A stretch of 64,000 nucleotides of DNA. Origin: Nitrospira sp. KM1 (GTDB taxonomy: Bacteria; Nitrospirota; Nitrospiria; Nitrospirales; Nitrospiraceae). Under the pieces are notes generated by a model, which was not told the origin of the DNA, did not search any database, and was given only the letters and a program-made list of their open reading frames with translations. The stretch is taken from assembly GCF_011405515.1 (NCBI RefSeq), contig NZ_AP022671.1, positions 3,906,001 to 3,970,000 of the forward strand, given 5' to 3'. A program made the translations under genes and the position numbers. Position 1 is the stretch's first letter; each line of letters opens with the position of its first letter. Shown here one piece after another: positions 45,487-55,452 of this stretch.

Positions 45487-48015
45487 ATGGGAAGTCATGT
45501 TTCATATAGAACAGTCGTCATCATATTCTTATGTTTGGCTATGTCGATCATGCACGTCGCTTTGCCGGCATCAGCCCAATCCGCGGCGAATGCTAGGACA
45601 GGGGAGGTGGCTGCGACCACCTACGACATTCCTGCGCAGCCTCTGACCTCGGCCCTGAACGCGTTCGCGGAAACATCCGGTCTTCAGGTGAGTTTCCCTT
45701 CCGAGTTGGCAACCGGCGTCGATTCTCCGGGATTGAACGGCAGCTATACGCCGGCGGCGGCGCTCGACACACTTCTCGGAGGCACCGGACTCGGGTATCG
45801 GTACACGAATCCACACACAGTCACCCTGACCAATAAACAAACATCACAATTAATGCTGACGCAGGAACAGGATGCTCAAGGGGCCGTACAGGCCGATTCG
45901 CCTGCTCCTGCAGCCACGAAACCCGTCAAGGTGCCGGAAGTGATAGTCAAAGATGTCAGAGAACGAGACGATACCTATGTCAATGAGGATGCAAGCACGG
46001 CGACAAGACTTCCGGTTCCCATTCAGGACATGCCGAAGTCAATTGAAACGGTCACACGTCAGGTCATATCGGATCAGAGGGTGATTCGACTGGAAGATGC
46101 CCTCAGAAACGTCAGCGGTACATTTGCTCCAAACAACAATGGTGGGAGAGCGGCCGACTTCACAATACGTGGCTTCCAAAGCGGCTTGAACGTGTTCAAA
46201 AATGGCTTCCGCGACGATAGCACTTTCGGGGGCCGAGCGGCTAGAGACATCCTGAATCTGCAAAACGTGGAAGTAGTGAAAGGACCACCCTCCTATCTCT
46301 ATGGCCGATCGGATCCGGGTGGTGTCATCAATCAAATTACCAAAGATCCTCTGAAGACCCCATATTATTCCGGGGAGATGATCATCGGCAGTTATGATCT
46401 CTATCGGCCGACCATGGACATCGGCGGTCCGATGAATGAGAGCAAGACACTTACCTACCGGTTAAACGCGCTGTACGAAACCGCTGGCTCCTATAGAGAG
46501 GGTGTGCGAAGTCAGCGCATCTTTATCGCGCCGACCTTAGGATGGGATATCGGATCACGCACCACTCTCCGGTTTGAGGGAGAATATCTTTATAACAATG
46601 CACCGATCGATCGGGGACTCGTTGCCTATGGAAATGGGGTTGCTCCAATTCCCATCGGCCGTTTTCTGGGGGATCCTAACAGGAAGCTTGAAGTCAATCA
46701 GGGGAAAGCGACTCTGATATTGATCCATCAGTTCAATGATATGTTCAAATATCGGAGCGCATTTCGTGCAGCGGTGTCAAAGCAACGATATTCAAGCCTT
46801 GAATCGAACTTTCTTGATGAAGCGACTGGAGACTTGAATCTTGCAAGGTACGAATTGCCCGGGCTGTTCCAAAGTCACTACTGGCAAAACGAAATCCATG
46901 GGAAATTTGCGACCGGCTCGATTAAACATACCGCGTTGATCGGAGTCGAGTTGGGCAGAGAAGCGACGACCCAACAGGCCGCCGGGGATTTTGGAACCAA
47001 CTTAAGCTTCATCAATATTTTCAACCCCAATAGTCGTCTCTTTGTTGACGGTCCGATATCAAAGTTCAATGACTCATCTCAGACGAATAACATTTTGGGT
47101 GCGTATTTCGGCGATCAAATCGATCTCTTGGATAACCTGCATCTCCATGCGGGAGGCCGATTCGATCTATTCGAGCAGAAGTTGACGAATCGCCCCACTG
47201 ATTTTTCGCCGAATCAAACGACTGACAGCCAAACAGACCGAGCTTTCAGTCCTTCGGTCGGCCTCTCGTACAATATTGTGAAACAAGTAGCTGTCTATGC
47301 CAACTGGACCACTTCCTTCGCCCCCCAAGTGGGAGGGTCGAGAAGCGTTGACGGCAATCTCTTCAGTCCAGAGCGTGGGCGTTCTTACGAGGGTGGTCTG
47401 AAGTTTCAGACCGCCGATCACCGGGTTCGTTCCACGTTAGCTGTGTTCGAAATCACAAAAAAGAATGTCTTAACAGCTGATCCAACACAGCCACCTGGAT
47501 CTGGTTTCTCCGTAGCGACCGGCGAACAGCGGAGTAAGGGCGTGGAGTTTGACGTGGCCGGTCAAATACTGCCCGGGTGGGATGTGATCGGAAATTATGC
47601 GTATGTTGATGCACGGGTCACGCAGGATCCTCAATTCGTCGTTGGGAGCAGGCTTCCCAATGTCCCTCTCCATCAAGGAAGTCTCTGGACAACTTATTTC
47701 TTCCAGGAGGGGGTGGCCAAAGGTTTTGGAGCCGGGATTGGAATGTACGCCCAGGGGAAGCGCCAAGGGCTTCTCTCTTGTCAGGATCCGACATTGTGCC
47801 AGGCACCCTTTGACTTGCAGGGATTCGTGCGAATGGACGCAGCGCTCTATTATCGCAAGCCGGAATTTTTTAACAGAACCAATCTCCATGCCGCGATCAA
47901 TTTCACCAACCTCCTTGATCAACGCTATTTCACAGGCGTAGGAAACTTCCGCGAAGTCGTCTACACTGGTGCGCCGTTGACGGTTATTGGGTCTATTAAA
48001 CTGGAATTTAACTAA
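45487..48015 (+). CDS. TonB-dependent siderophore receptor with STN signalling domain
   Basis: 842 residues from ATG 45487, with GGGGGAGAG upstream. Signal peptide ending ALPASAQSA. STN: YDIPAQPLTSALNAFAETSG. The linker is Gln/Ala-rich without the long Gly runs of the others. KPVKVPEVIVKDVRERD occurs near residue 148. Plug: PKSIETVTRQVISDQRVIRL and VEVVKGPPSYLYGRSDPGGV. Barrel to TVIGSIKLEFN. Near its end a CQDPTLCQAPF loop has a likely disulphide. Closest relative in the window: the truncated receptor at 2-925. Last cassette of the array; an RND pump follows. Confidence 0.93.
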   Translation: MGSHVSYRTVVIIFLCLAMSIMHVALPASAQSAANARTGEVAATTYDIPAQPLTSALNAFAETSGLQVSFPSELATGVDSPGLNGSYTPAAALDTLLGGTGLGYRYTNPHTVTLTNKQTSQLMLTQEQDAQGAVQADSPAPAATKPVKVPEVIVKDVRERDDTYVNEDASTATRLPVPIQDMPKSIETVTRQVISDQRVIRLEDALRNVSGTFAPNNNGGRAADFTIRGFQSGLNVFKNGFRDDSTFGGRAARDILNLQNVEVVKGPPSYLYGRSDPGGVINQITKDPLKTPYYSGEMIIGSYDLYRPTMDIGGPMNESKTLTYRLNALYETAGSYREGVRSQRIFIAPTLGWDIGSRTTLRFEGEYLYNNAPIDRGLVAYGNGVAPIPIGRFLGDPNRKLEVNQGKATLILIHQFNDMFKYRSAFRAAVSKQRYSSLESNFLDEATGDLNLARYELPGLFQSHYWQNEIHGKFATGSIKHTALIGVELGREATTQQAAGDFGTNLSFINIFNPNSRLFVDGPISKFNDSSQTNNILGAYFGDQIDLLDNLHLHAGGRFDLFEQKLTNRPTDFSPNQTTDSQTDRAFSPSVGLSYNIVKQVAVYANWTTSFAPQVGGSRSVDGNLFSPERGRSYEGGLKFQTADHRVRSTLAVFEITKKNVLTADPTQPPGSGFSVATGEQRSKGVEFDVAGQILPGWDVIGNYAYVDARVTQDPQFVVGSRLPNVPLHQGSLWTTYFFQEGVAKGFGAGIGMYAQGKRQGLLSCQDPTLCQAPFDLQGFVRMDAALYYRKPEFFNRTNLHAAINFTNLLDQRYFTGVGNFREVVYTGAPLTVIGSIKLEFN

Positions 48016-48098
48016 AGTAATCGAGACATGTATATCATCAGGTGGTCAAGGACCACCTAGCGCTCACTCACTTTATCTAGTAAACTTCCGCCAACTTG

Positions 48099-48138
48099 CC
48101 GCACCATCTAATGAATGATGGTGCGGTTCCTTGCTTTT
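48099..48138 (+). terminator. Probable intrinsic terminator after receptor 45487
   Basis: Stem CCGCACCAT (48099-48107) / ATGGTGCGG (48118-48126), 10-nt loop, followed by TTCCTTGCTTTT. The tail is only moderately T-rich, so efficiency is uncertain. It separates the receptor cassette from the efflux operon. Confidence 0.55.
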
Positions 48139-48143
48139 CATAC

Positions 48144-48161
48144 GTCTATACATAAATAGAC
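48144..48161. promoter_or_regulatory. Inverted repeat before the RND operon
   Basis: GTCTATACATAAATAGAC: perfect 6-bp arms with a 6-bp spacer, directly before TTGACTGC and some 50 bases ahead of the adaptor gene. It has the size and position of an operator for a small dimeric repressor, but no repressor gene is adjacent. Confidence 0.45.
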
Positions 48162-48213
48162 ATTGACTGCAATTCAGAATGCCTGGCGCATGGGCGCATC
48201 AGGGTGGCTTGCA

Positions 48214-49269
48214 ATGACCTTCAAGCGCATCTTCCTGACTCTTGTATTACTAGGCCTCGCCGGTGTTCTTACGCTGAGGATCTGGGACAGGCCGGCCAGT
48301 GAGTCGGCTGTGCCTGCCGTCTCTGAGAGAACTGCTCTCGTCGACATTTCCCAAGTCACGCTAGGATCAGTCACCGAATCTATTCAGGCAGTCGGCACCC
48401 TTCAGGCTATCGCATCGATCATGATCAGACCTGAGATTGCGGGGTTAGTGCGTCGAATCCATTTTATCGACGGCCAGTTGATTGAGCGAATGGCCCCCAT
48501 GGTCGAACTCGACCAAGAAGAACTGCAAGCGCAAGCCAATCAAGCCGTTGCTCAGGAGCGAATCGCTCAAGTCACGTTCGAACGGCTCAAACGATTGGCA
48601 GCGCAACAGACCACCATTGTACCTGCTCAACAGGTTGACGAGGCCCGTTTGGCACTTCAGGCTGCGGCCGCCAATAGTGTGCTGTATGCCACTCGACTCA
48701 AGAAGAGCATTCTCAGAGCCCCCTTCAGCGGGACCGTGGGGTTACGACGGGTATCCGTAGGGGATTATGTGCAGCCGGGACAGGACATCGTCAATCTTGA
48801 GGATCTGCATACCCTCCACGTTGATTTTAAAGTCCCGGAAATCTGGCTCAGCAGACTCTCTAATGATCAGTCCGTCCAAGTCACGACCGATGCGTTTCCC
48901 AGCCTGGTCTTTGAGGGACATGTCACCGCAATAGATCCCAGAGTCGACTCGGTGAACCGCACAGTTTCTGCCAGGGCCGCAGTGCCGAATCCTGACGGTA
49001 AACTTCGTCCGGGACTTTTTGCAACAGTCGGCGTCAAGTTGGGACAAGACGTTCATGCGCTACTGATTCCTGAGGAAGCGGTCTTCATGCAAAAGGACAA
49101 AGCCATGGTATTTCGCATTGAGGATAACATCGCGCGCCTCACCGAAGTTACTGTCGGAGTTCATGCGCAGGGTATGGTTCAGATTCGCAGCGGTCTGACC
49201 GAAGGAAGCTCCGTGGTTCGGACCGGGACGCATAAGATCCGCGATGGAATGCGTCTGGCTCTCAAGTGA
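48214..49269 (+). CDS. RND efflux periplasmic adaptor (membrane fusion protein)
   Basis: 351 residues from ATG 48214 (MTFKRIFLTLVLLGLAGVLT); ATG 48190 is possible. N-terminal membrane anchor, then a lipoyl/barrel-sandwich half (GTLQAIASIMIRPEIAGLVR, FIDGQLIERMAPMVELDQEE). A helical hairpin covers about 110-160 (LQAQANQAVAQERIAQVTFE). The second lipoyl half is LRAPFSGTVGLRRVSVGDYV. A beta-barrel (LHVDFKVPEIWLSRLSNDQS) and a membrane-proximal domain (LIPEEAVFMQKDKAMVFRIE) follow. It joins the RND transporter encoded next to an outer-membrane channel that is not in the window. Confidence 0.9.
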   Translation: MTFKRIFLTLVLLGLAGVLTLRIWDRPASESAVPAVSERTALVDISQVTLGSVTESIQAVGTLQAIASIMIRPEIAGLVRRIHFIDGQLIERMAPMVELDQEELQAQANQAVAQERIAQVTFERLKRLAAQQTTIVPAQQVDEARLALQAAAANSVLYATRLKKSILRAPFSGTVGLRRVSVGDYVQPGQDIVNLEDLHTLHVDFKVPEIWLSRLSNDQSVQVTTDAFPSLVFEGHVTAIDPRVDSVNRTVSARAAVPNPDGKLRPGLFATVGVKLGQDVHALLIPEEAVFMQKDKAMVFRIEDNIARLTEVTVGVHAQGMVQIRSGLTEGSSVVRTGTHKIRDGMRLALK

Positions 49270-49333
49270 TTCGCCTTGTAGCACATGCCGCTCCCATTTC
49301 ATTTATCCGATCTCCGCTTAAGGATAGCCTCGC

Positions 49334-52300
49334 ATGAAACTGGCGACCGTCTCAATTCACCGACCGGTATTCGCGGTCGTCATGACCCTTCTTCTCGTGC
49401 TATTCGGCGTGCTCAGCTTTCTGCGTCTTTCTGTCAGAGAATATCCTGACATCAAACCCCCGGTCGTCCAAGTCCGCACAGTGTACCCAGGAGCCAGCGC
49501 ATCCGTCATAGAGATTGATGTCACCACACCTCTGGAGGACGTCCTCAGCGGTATTCAAGGACTCAGGACGATTACTTCGAACAGCAGAGAAGAAGCGTCC
49601 ACGATCACGCTGGAGTTCGAGATCGATCGGGATCTTGATGGGGCGACTAACGACGTTCGCGACAGAATTGGATCCATTCGGACCTCACTCCCGCTGGGGA
49701 TTCTCGAGCCTGTCGTGTACAAAGCTGCAACCGATAGCAGTGAGGTGTTGTGGCTCGCTGTGGCCAGCGACCGGCATACGGAGCTTGAAATGACGGACAT
49801 CGCCGACCGGTTCATCAGGCCAAGGCTTGTCATTATTCCAGGGGTTTCCAGCGTATTTCTTGACGGCGAACGTCGTTACGCCATGCGAGTGTGGCTCGAT
49901 CCTGAACGACTGGCGGCGCGCCGGCTGACGGTGCAGGACGTGGAAGAGGCTCTGCGCGATCAGAACGCGTCGATTCCATCGGGACGCATCGAGAGTGACC
50001 GCGTCGAATTCGGTGTCTCGCTGAAGGGTACGCTGCACAATCCGGAAGAATTCGAAGCCATCATTGTCGCATACCGAAACGGATATCCCGTGCGCATGCG
50101 GGATATCGCACGTGTCGAATTGGGAGCGGAAGATACTAGAAAGCTTAGCCGGGTGAACGGAACCCCTTGCATCGGGGTTTCCGTCATGAAGCAGTCAAAA
50201 GCCAACGCGCTGACCGTTGCCAGGATTTTAAAGGAACGCCTTCCTGGAATCACTGAAACGCTGCCTGAGGGCATGACGCTCATCGTGGCGTGGGACAGTA
50301 CGGCTTCTATTGAGCGGTCGCTCTATGAAGTGTATCTCGCGCTCGGAATGTCCTTAACGCTAGTGGTCCTTGTCATTTTTGGATTTTTGGGAAGCGGGCG
50401 GGCGACGATTGTTCCGGCCGTCGCGATTCCCGCTTCAATTATCGGGACATTCACAGTCATGGCATTGACCGGATGCTCGCTCAATGTCCTGACGTTGTTA
50501 GGTCTCGTGTTGGCCGTGGGACTCGTTGTCGACGATGCCATCATCGTGTTGGAAAACATCCATCGACGTATTATCGATGGAATGCCTCCGATGCAGGCGG
50601 CCGTAGAAGGTACGAAAGAAATAGGCTTCGCGGTATTGGCAACCACCATTGCACTCGTCACCGTATTCATTCCAATCGCCTTCTTGACCGGTATCGTCGG
50701 CCGATTATTTGCTGAGTTGGCCATCGCTGTAGCTTCGGCGGTCCTGCTCTCAGGATTTGTGGCACTGACACTGACGCCCATGATGTGCAGTCGATTACTG
50801 CGGGCGAATTCGCATGTCAGCGCCGCCCAGAGCTTCGGGGAACGGCTGATCGACCGGCTTCGGTTTGGCTATCGGGCGAAATTGATTCGTGCCATGGACA
50901 CGAAAGTCACGGTCGTGATCATCGGGATCGGGGCGAGCCTTGCGAGCCTTGCCTTGCTGTTCCAACTGCCTTCGGAATTGGCGCCGGCAGAGGACGTCGG
51001 GTGGTTCGCTGGACATGTGACGGCACCCCAGGGGTCGTCGATTCGCTATACCGATACGTATGTGCGTGAACTCGAGAGCATGATCAAAGCCGTTCCAGAA
51101 GTGGAAATGATGTATACCGTTGTGGCGCGCGGCGAACGCCCGACGATCGTGAACAAAGCGGCAAGCTGGGTGACCTTGAAAGATTGGAGCGATCGCAGCC
51201 GGTCTCAACAAGAGATCGTTGCCAAACTGAATCAACACATTCCAGCGCTCACCGGCGTCAAAGCGTTTCTTTTGAATCCCGCCTCACTTAGCGATTGGTC
51301 GGAGAAACAGTCGATGCAAGTCGTCATCGGAGGTCTGGACTACCAAGAACTCGAGCGGACTGCCAGAACAATATTGAAAAAAATGGAGGACAATCCAGGA
51401 TTTATTTCTCCGGAATTGGATCTTGCTCTCGATACTCCGCACATCGCCGTCGAGGCCTATCGGTCCAAATCTGCCGACTTAGGTGTTTCCGTATCGGTCA
51501 TCGGCCGCACACTTGAGACACTCTTGAGCGGTCGCGCGGTGAATACATTTACGCAGAACGGACGACAGTATAAAGTGATCGCGAAAGTCGATGATCGACG
51601 TCGTGAGAGGCCTTCTGATATTAGCGGACTCTACGTGAGAGGCAATGGTGGGGAGTTAGTTCAATTAGACAATGTCGTGACCGTCAAGCAAGCTTCGGCT
51701 CCTGAATCGCTCAATCATGTGGATCGTATGCGCGCGGTCACTGTCAGCGCAGGGTTGAGGGACGGATTTGCCATGGGGCAGGCGCTGCAATACATGGATC
51801 GCATCGCAAAGGAAGTGCTGGCACCGGGCATGCGGACCAGTTATGCGGGCGAGGCCAAGGAATACGTTGAGAGTAATCGCAATCTATACGTCACGTTTGG
51901 GTTGGCACTCGCCGTGATCTATCTCGTGCTGTCCGCGCAATTCGAGAGCTTTCGTCACCCGGTTACGATTCTGCTCGCGGTACCTCCTGCTGTCATGGGA
52001 GCGCTTATGGCTCTGACGGCGATTGGGGGCACATTGACGATCTTCAGTCAGATCGGATTGGTCATTTTGATCGGCCTGGTGAGTAAGAATGCGATTCTCA
52101 TCGTGGAGTTTGCCAATCAATTGAGGGATCAAGGCATGAACGTAAAGGAGGCTGTCGTAGAGGCAGCCAGTCTACGACTTCGTCCGATACTCATGACGAC
52201 GGGAGCGACGATTCTTGGTGCCCTTCCGCTTGCGTTGGCGACCGGTGCAGGTGCGGCTGGTCGACGCCAAATCGGCATGGTCTTAATCGGCGGGTTGATC

Positions 52301-52432
52301 GTTTCGACCGTTGTGTCCCTGTTTCTGGTTCCCGCCGCCTACGCGATCGTATCCAGACCTTCACTGCGACCAACTGCCCAGCGAGCGTCCGAACGCATTG
52401 AGCCAGTTGGGCATGTTTCGCCGGGTATATGA
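49334..52432 (+). CDS. RND efflux transporter, HAE1/MexB type
   Basis: 1032 residues, ATG 49334 with TAAGGA upstream, full length for the family. N-terminal helix ending FLRLSVREYPDIKPPVVQVR. Porter domain with TPLEDVLSGIQGLRTITSNS. The proton-relay aspartate pair is in helix 4: VLAVGLVVDDAIIVLENIHR. The matching lysine is in helix 10: LIGLVSKNAILIVEFANQLR. It exports hydrophobic compounds with proton antiport. Adjacent to the receptor array, it might export a siderophore or metallophore or an unrelated drug; the sequence does not decide. Adaptor is the gene upstream (64 bases apart). Confidence 0.93.
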   Translation: MKLATVSIHRPVFAVVMTLLLVLFGVLSFLRLSVREYPDIKPPVVQVRTVYPGASASVIEIDVTTPLEDVLSGIQGLRTITSNSREEASTITLEFEIDRDLDGATNDVRDRIGSIRTSLPLGILEPVVYKAATDSSEVLWLAVASDRHTELEMTDIADRFIRPRLVIIPGVSSVFLDGERRYAMRVWLDPERLAARRLTVQDVEEALRDQNASIPSGRIESDRVEFGVSLKGTLHNPEEFEAIIVAYRNGYPVRMRDIARVELGAEDTRKLSRVNGTPCIGVSVMKQSKANALTVARILKERLPGITETLPEGMTLIVAWDSTASIERSLYEVYLALGMSLTLVVLVIFGFLGSGRATIVPAVAIPASIIGTFTVMALTGCSLNVLTLLGLVLAVGLVVDDAIIVLENIHRRIIDGMPPMQAAVEGTKEIGFAVLATTIALVTVFIPIAFLTGIVGRLFAELAIAVASAVLLSGFVALTLTPMMCSRLLRANSHVSAAQSFGERLIDRLRFGYRAKLIRAMDTKVTVVIIGIGASLASLALLFQLPSELAPAEDVGWFAGHVTAPQGSSIRYTDTYVRELESMIKAVPEVEMMYTVVARGERPTIVNKAASWVTLKDWSDRSRSQQEIVAKLNQHIPALTGVKAFLLNPASLSDWSEKQSMQVVIGGLDYQELERTARTILKKMEDNPGFISPELDLALDTPHIAVEAYRSKSADLGVSVSVIGRTLETLLSGRAVNTFTQNGRQYKVIAKVDDRRRERPSDISGLYVRGNGGELVQLDNVVTVKQASAPESLNHVDRMRAVTVSAGLRDGFAMGQALQYMDRIAKEVLAPGMRTSYAGEAKEYVESNRNLYVTFGLALAVIYLVLSAQFESFRHPVTILLAVPPAVMGALMALTAIGGTLTIFSQIGLVILIGLVSKNAILIVEFANQLRDQGMNVKEAVVEAASLRLRPILMTTGATILGALPLALATGAGAAGRRQIGMVLIGGLIVSTVVSLFLVPAAYAIVSRPSLRPTAQRASERIEPVGHVSPGI

Positions 52433-53122
52433 GATATCAACAAGCCGCCTGATTCGTGGTCTCGACCATGGCTTGGATGGTCAAGGGGCTGCAGGCTTCC
52501 GGGTGAGCGCGCTTCCACTGCGTATTCAAATCCTGAAGGCAATTGGCCGAGAAAGCGGGCTGACAAGAAATAGCCCAGCCTCGATTCACCACTCTGAAAC
52601 TCGAACAAGAACGGACCGAGTTTGGAGCCTAGACCTTCTTTGGACGTTCCAACACCAAATCACTTAAACGCACCCGCATCGAGGAAACGCGGTTTCGCGT
52701 TCCAGCCTTCGATCCATACCGTGGCAGATTCACATATGATGGAATAGTCAGTTCCTCCCACACCTTGGAACACAACCGAAAGTGGACTGGAACCTGACTG
52801 GCGTAATGAGTGAGTTGTACGACGTTGGCTGGATGATAAAAGAAGCGATCGATGCCTACCGTGTGAAAGAGGGGTGCACCACCGTGGGTTTGGCCGTCAT
52901 CACAAAGCATATTCTGCGAGGGTATCCTGGCTGAATCGGCTTTTGTGATAGGGACGATGATAAACGAGTCCCTGCCAACCTTCATAGGCCCATGAACTTG
53001 TCCCAAATCTCACGGTTCCTGGAGGTGAGATCATATTTTGATATGTGGCATTGTCAGAAATCCCGAGCTAGAACAATGGGATACCTTGACTTGCTGGCGT
53101 TGATCACTCACACTCTGTGGTC
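52433..53122. other. 690-bp gap without supported gene
   Basis: Open frames on both strands are short and patchy, with no recognisable domain or ribosome site. A 42-codon frame at 52806 (MSELYDVGWMIKEAIDAYRV ...) reads plausibly but has no further support. The stretch could hold an old gene remnant. No regulatory motif shared with the rest of the window was found. Confidence 0.4.
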
Positions 53123-55411
53123 ATGTCGGAGCCTACCGAAGAATCACTACTTGCGGCGCTTGCTGAGCGGGTTGGCATCGCTAACCATTATCACGATATT
53201 GCCGGCACGTACCATGCGACAACTAACCAAACTAAGCGCGCATTACTGTCTGCAATGGGGTTTGCCGTTCAATCGGCTGCCGAACTCGTCCAGGCCATCA
53301 AAGCATGGGACGAAGCTCCGTGGCGTCGTCTATGCGATCCGGTTCGCATCATCCGTGCGGGATCCAAGGATCATCTTTCCTGCACTCTCCCTCTGGAAGA
53401 CGGGAGAGAACGAGACATCGTGCTGCACTGGAGATTGTCGGATGAGACCGGTGCAATGGTGCGGCGCGGCCAGACGGGTCCGTCATTGGAAGCAGCCGAA
53501 GTTCGTTTTTTAGACGGCAGGCGCTACGTTCGAGTTGAGATTGCCCTTCCCGACGATGTGTCGATCGGGTATTACACGTTCTCAATCCAAGTTGAGGGAG
53601 CGATTGATGCACCGGTGAGTTCGATGCGGCTCATCGTCGCACCGGAGCAGTGCTATGTACCTCAGGAACTGGAACACCATTCTGTCTGGGGATTTGCACT
53701 GCAACTCTATTCTCTGTCTTCAGCGCGCAACTGGGGCTGCGGTGATTTCACGGATTTGAACAAAGTCGTTGAATGGGCTGCAAAACATCTCGGAGCTCAC
53801 CTGATCGGACTCAATCCGCTCCACGCTCTCCGCAATACCTTCCCACATCACACCAGCCCGTACGCGCCGTTCAATCGGTTATATCTTAATGAGTTGTATA
53901 TTGATCTCGAACGCCTGCCGGAGTTTTTCAGTTCTGAGGACGCGCGACGAGCCTTTGCCACGACAGAGTTTCAAGCTCAACTGAAGCTGTTACGAGATAG
54001 CCGACGAGTTGATTATGACTCGATTGCGTCAGCCAAGCGGACAATGCTGGACTTCGCCTACCGCCAATTTCTCAAAGAAAACTATCGCGGTGAGGAGCCC
54101 GAACTTGCGGCCCAGACCCCGCGGGCCAAGCTATTGGAGCGCTTTATCGAGACCGAAGGTGAGCCGTTAGAACTCTATGCCATTTTTCAGACATTGGAAG
54201 AAGAGCGGCGACTCATTCAATCCAAGATGACGATGTGGCAGGATTGGCCGGCTCAGTTCAGGTCCCCCGGGCAGGCTGCCCGAGAATACGGAAGACGTCA
54301 CCGCAAACGTGTTCGCTTCTTCCAGTACATTCAGTGGGTGGCATCCGAACAGTTAAAAGAGACTCAACGTTTGGCAAAAGAATCAGGCATGGCGATTGGC
54401 TTATACAACGATTTGGCCTTGGGCGCGGAGCGAAACGGGGCGGAGTCCTGGATGTATCAGCGGTTTCTCATCCACGATGCCGACTGTGGCGCTCCTCCCG
54501 ATGCATTTGCGCCGGAAGGACAAAACTGGGGAATGGCGCCCTGGAATCCCATTGCGCTCAAGGAGAGTGGATACGAACCGATCATTCGTTTGCTGCGAAA
54601 CAATCTCCGATTCGGAGGGGCTATCCGTTTGGATCATGTCATGGCGTTGGCCCGGCTCTTCTGGATTCCCCGCGACAGGGCTGCATCGGAAGGCACGTAC
54701 GTTCACTATCCATTCCAGGACTTGCTCGCGATTGTGGCGTTGGAAAGCGCGCGCGCAAAAAATCTCGTCATCGGCGAGGATCTTGGCACGGTTCCCGACT
54801 ACGTGAGAGAGCAGTTGGCTAAAAGCCGCATCTTTTCCTATCGTGTGCTCTACTTTGAGCGCCATGAGGACGGCGCGTTGAAGGGGCCGGAGGAATTTCC
54901 TGAACAGTCTCTTGCTGTCGTCACGACCCATGATCTGCCTACGCTGACAGGATTTTGGTCGGGAGAAGACTTACGCGTGCGTGCCGGTCTCAGCGCAGTT
55001 CCGGATGACGCATCCAAGCAACAGGCATGGGATGAGCGACAACGTGACAAAGGACATCTACTCTGTGCGCTCAAAAAGGAGTTGTTGTTGCCCCCCGGCA
55101 TGACGGAGGATCCGTCCTCGGTGCCGCTCATGACACCTGCGCTGTGTCAGGCCCTTCATCTCTATCTGGCTCGAACATCCTCTTTGCTCGTCCTGGCGAA
55201 TTTGGAAGACGCTCTGGAGGAGTTGTCTCAAACCAATCTGCCGGGAACCGTGGAAGCCCATCCGAATTGGACACGGAAATATGCGGTTTCGGTCGATGGG
55301 TTCCTCGGCGATCCAAGGCTTCGTGACTTGGCCGCTGTCTTGCGTTCCGCCCGCCGCTACGATAAGAGTTCGCATGATTCCACGGCCTCGGCTGGCCGTC
55401 TTGAGCCTTAA
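53123..55411 (+). CDS. malQ: 4-alpha-glucanotransferase (amylomaltase, GH77)
   Basis: 762 residues from ATG 53123 (GTG 53117 also in frame). It transfers alpha-1,4-glucan segments between maltodextrins or glycogen in the cytoplasm. The GH77 catalytic residues are present: nucleophile Asp in GGAIRLDHVMALARLFWI, acid/base Glu in LVIGEDLGTVPDYV, and the transition-state Asp in VVTTHDLPTLTGFWSGEDL. Substrate loop: GLNPLHALRNTFPHHTSPYA. An N-terminal beta-sandwich-like domain of about 170 residues precedes the barrel, as in the longer MalQ proteins. Not linked functionally to the iron genes upstream. Followed 41 bases later by the histidine kinase. Confidence 0.93.
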   Translation: MSEPTEESLLAALAERVGIANHYHDIAGTYHATTNQTKRALLSAMGFAVQSAAELVQAIKAWDEAPWRRLCDPVRIIRAGSKDHLSCTLPLEDGRERDIVLHWRLSDETGAMVRRGQTGPSLEAAEVRFLDGRRYVRVEIALPDDVSIGYYTFSIQVEGAIDAPVSSMRLIVAPEQCYVPQELEHHSVWGFALQLYSLSSARNWGCGDFTDLNKVVEWAAKHLGAHLIGLNPLHALRNTFPHHTSPYAPFNRLYLNELYIDLERLPEFFSSEDARRAFATTEFQAQLKLLRDSRRVDYDSIASAKRTMLDFAYRQFLKENYRGEEPELAAQTPRAKLLERFIETEGEPLELYAIFQTLEEERRLIQSKMTMWQDWPAQFRSPGQAAREYGRRHRKRVRFFQYIQWVASEQLKETQRLAKESGMAIGLYNDLALGAERNGAESWMYQRFLIHDADCGAPPDAFAPEGQNWGMAPWNPIALKESGYEPIIRLLRNNLRFGGAIRLDHVMALARLFWIPRDRAASEGTYVHYPFQDLLAIVALESARAKNLVIGEDLGTVPDYVREQLAKSRIFSYRVLYFERHEDGALKGPEEFPEQSLAVVTTHDLPTLTGFWSGEDLRVRAGLSAVPDDASKQQAWDERQRDKGHLLCALKKELLLPPGMTEDPSSVPLMTPALCQALHLYLARTSSLLVLANLEDALEELSQTNLPGTVEAHPNWTRKYAVSVDGFLGDPRLRDLAAVLRSARRYDKSSHDSTASAGRLEP

Positions 55412-55452
55412 TCCAGGGCTCGCGCCGTTTCCGATATCGCGCCACAATATTT

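Noticed and set aside
52806-52934. 42-codon frame MSELYDVGWMIKEAIDAYRV in the gap before malQ
   Set aside because: No ribosome site, no known domain, no operon context. Mentioned under the gap only.
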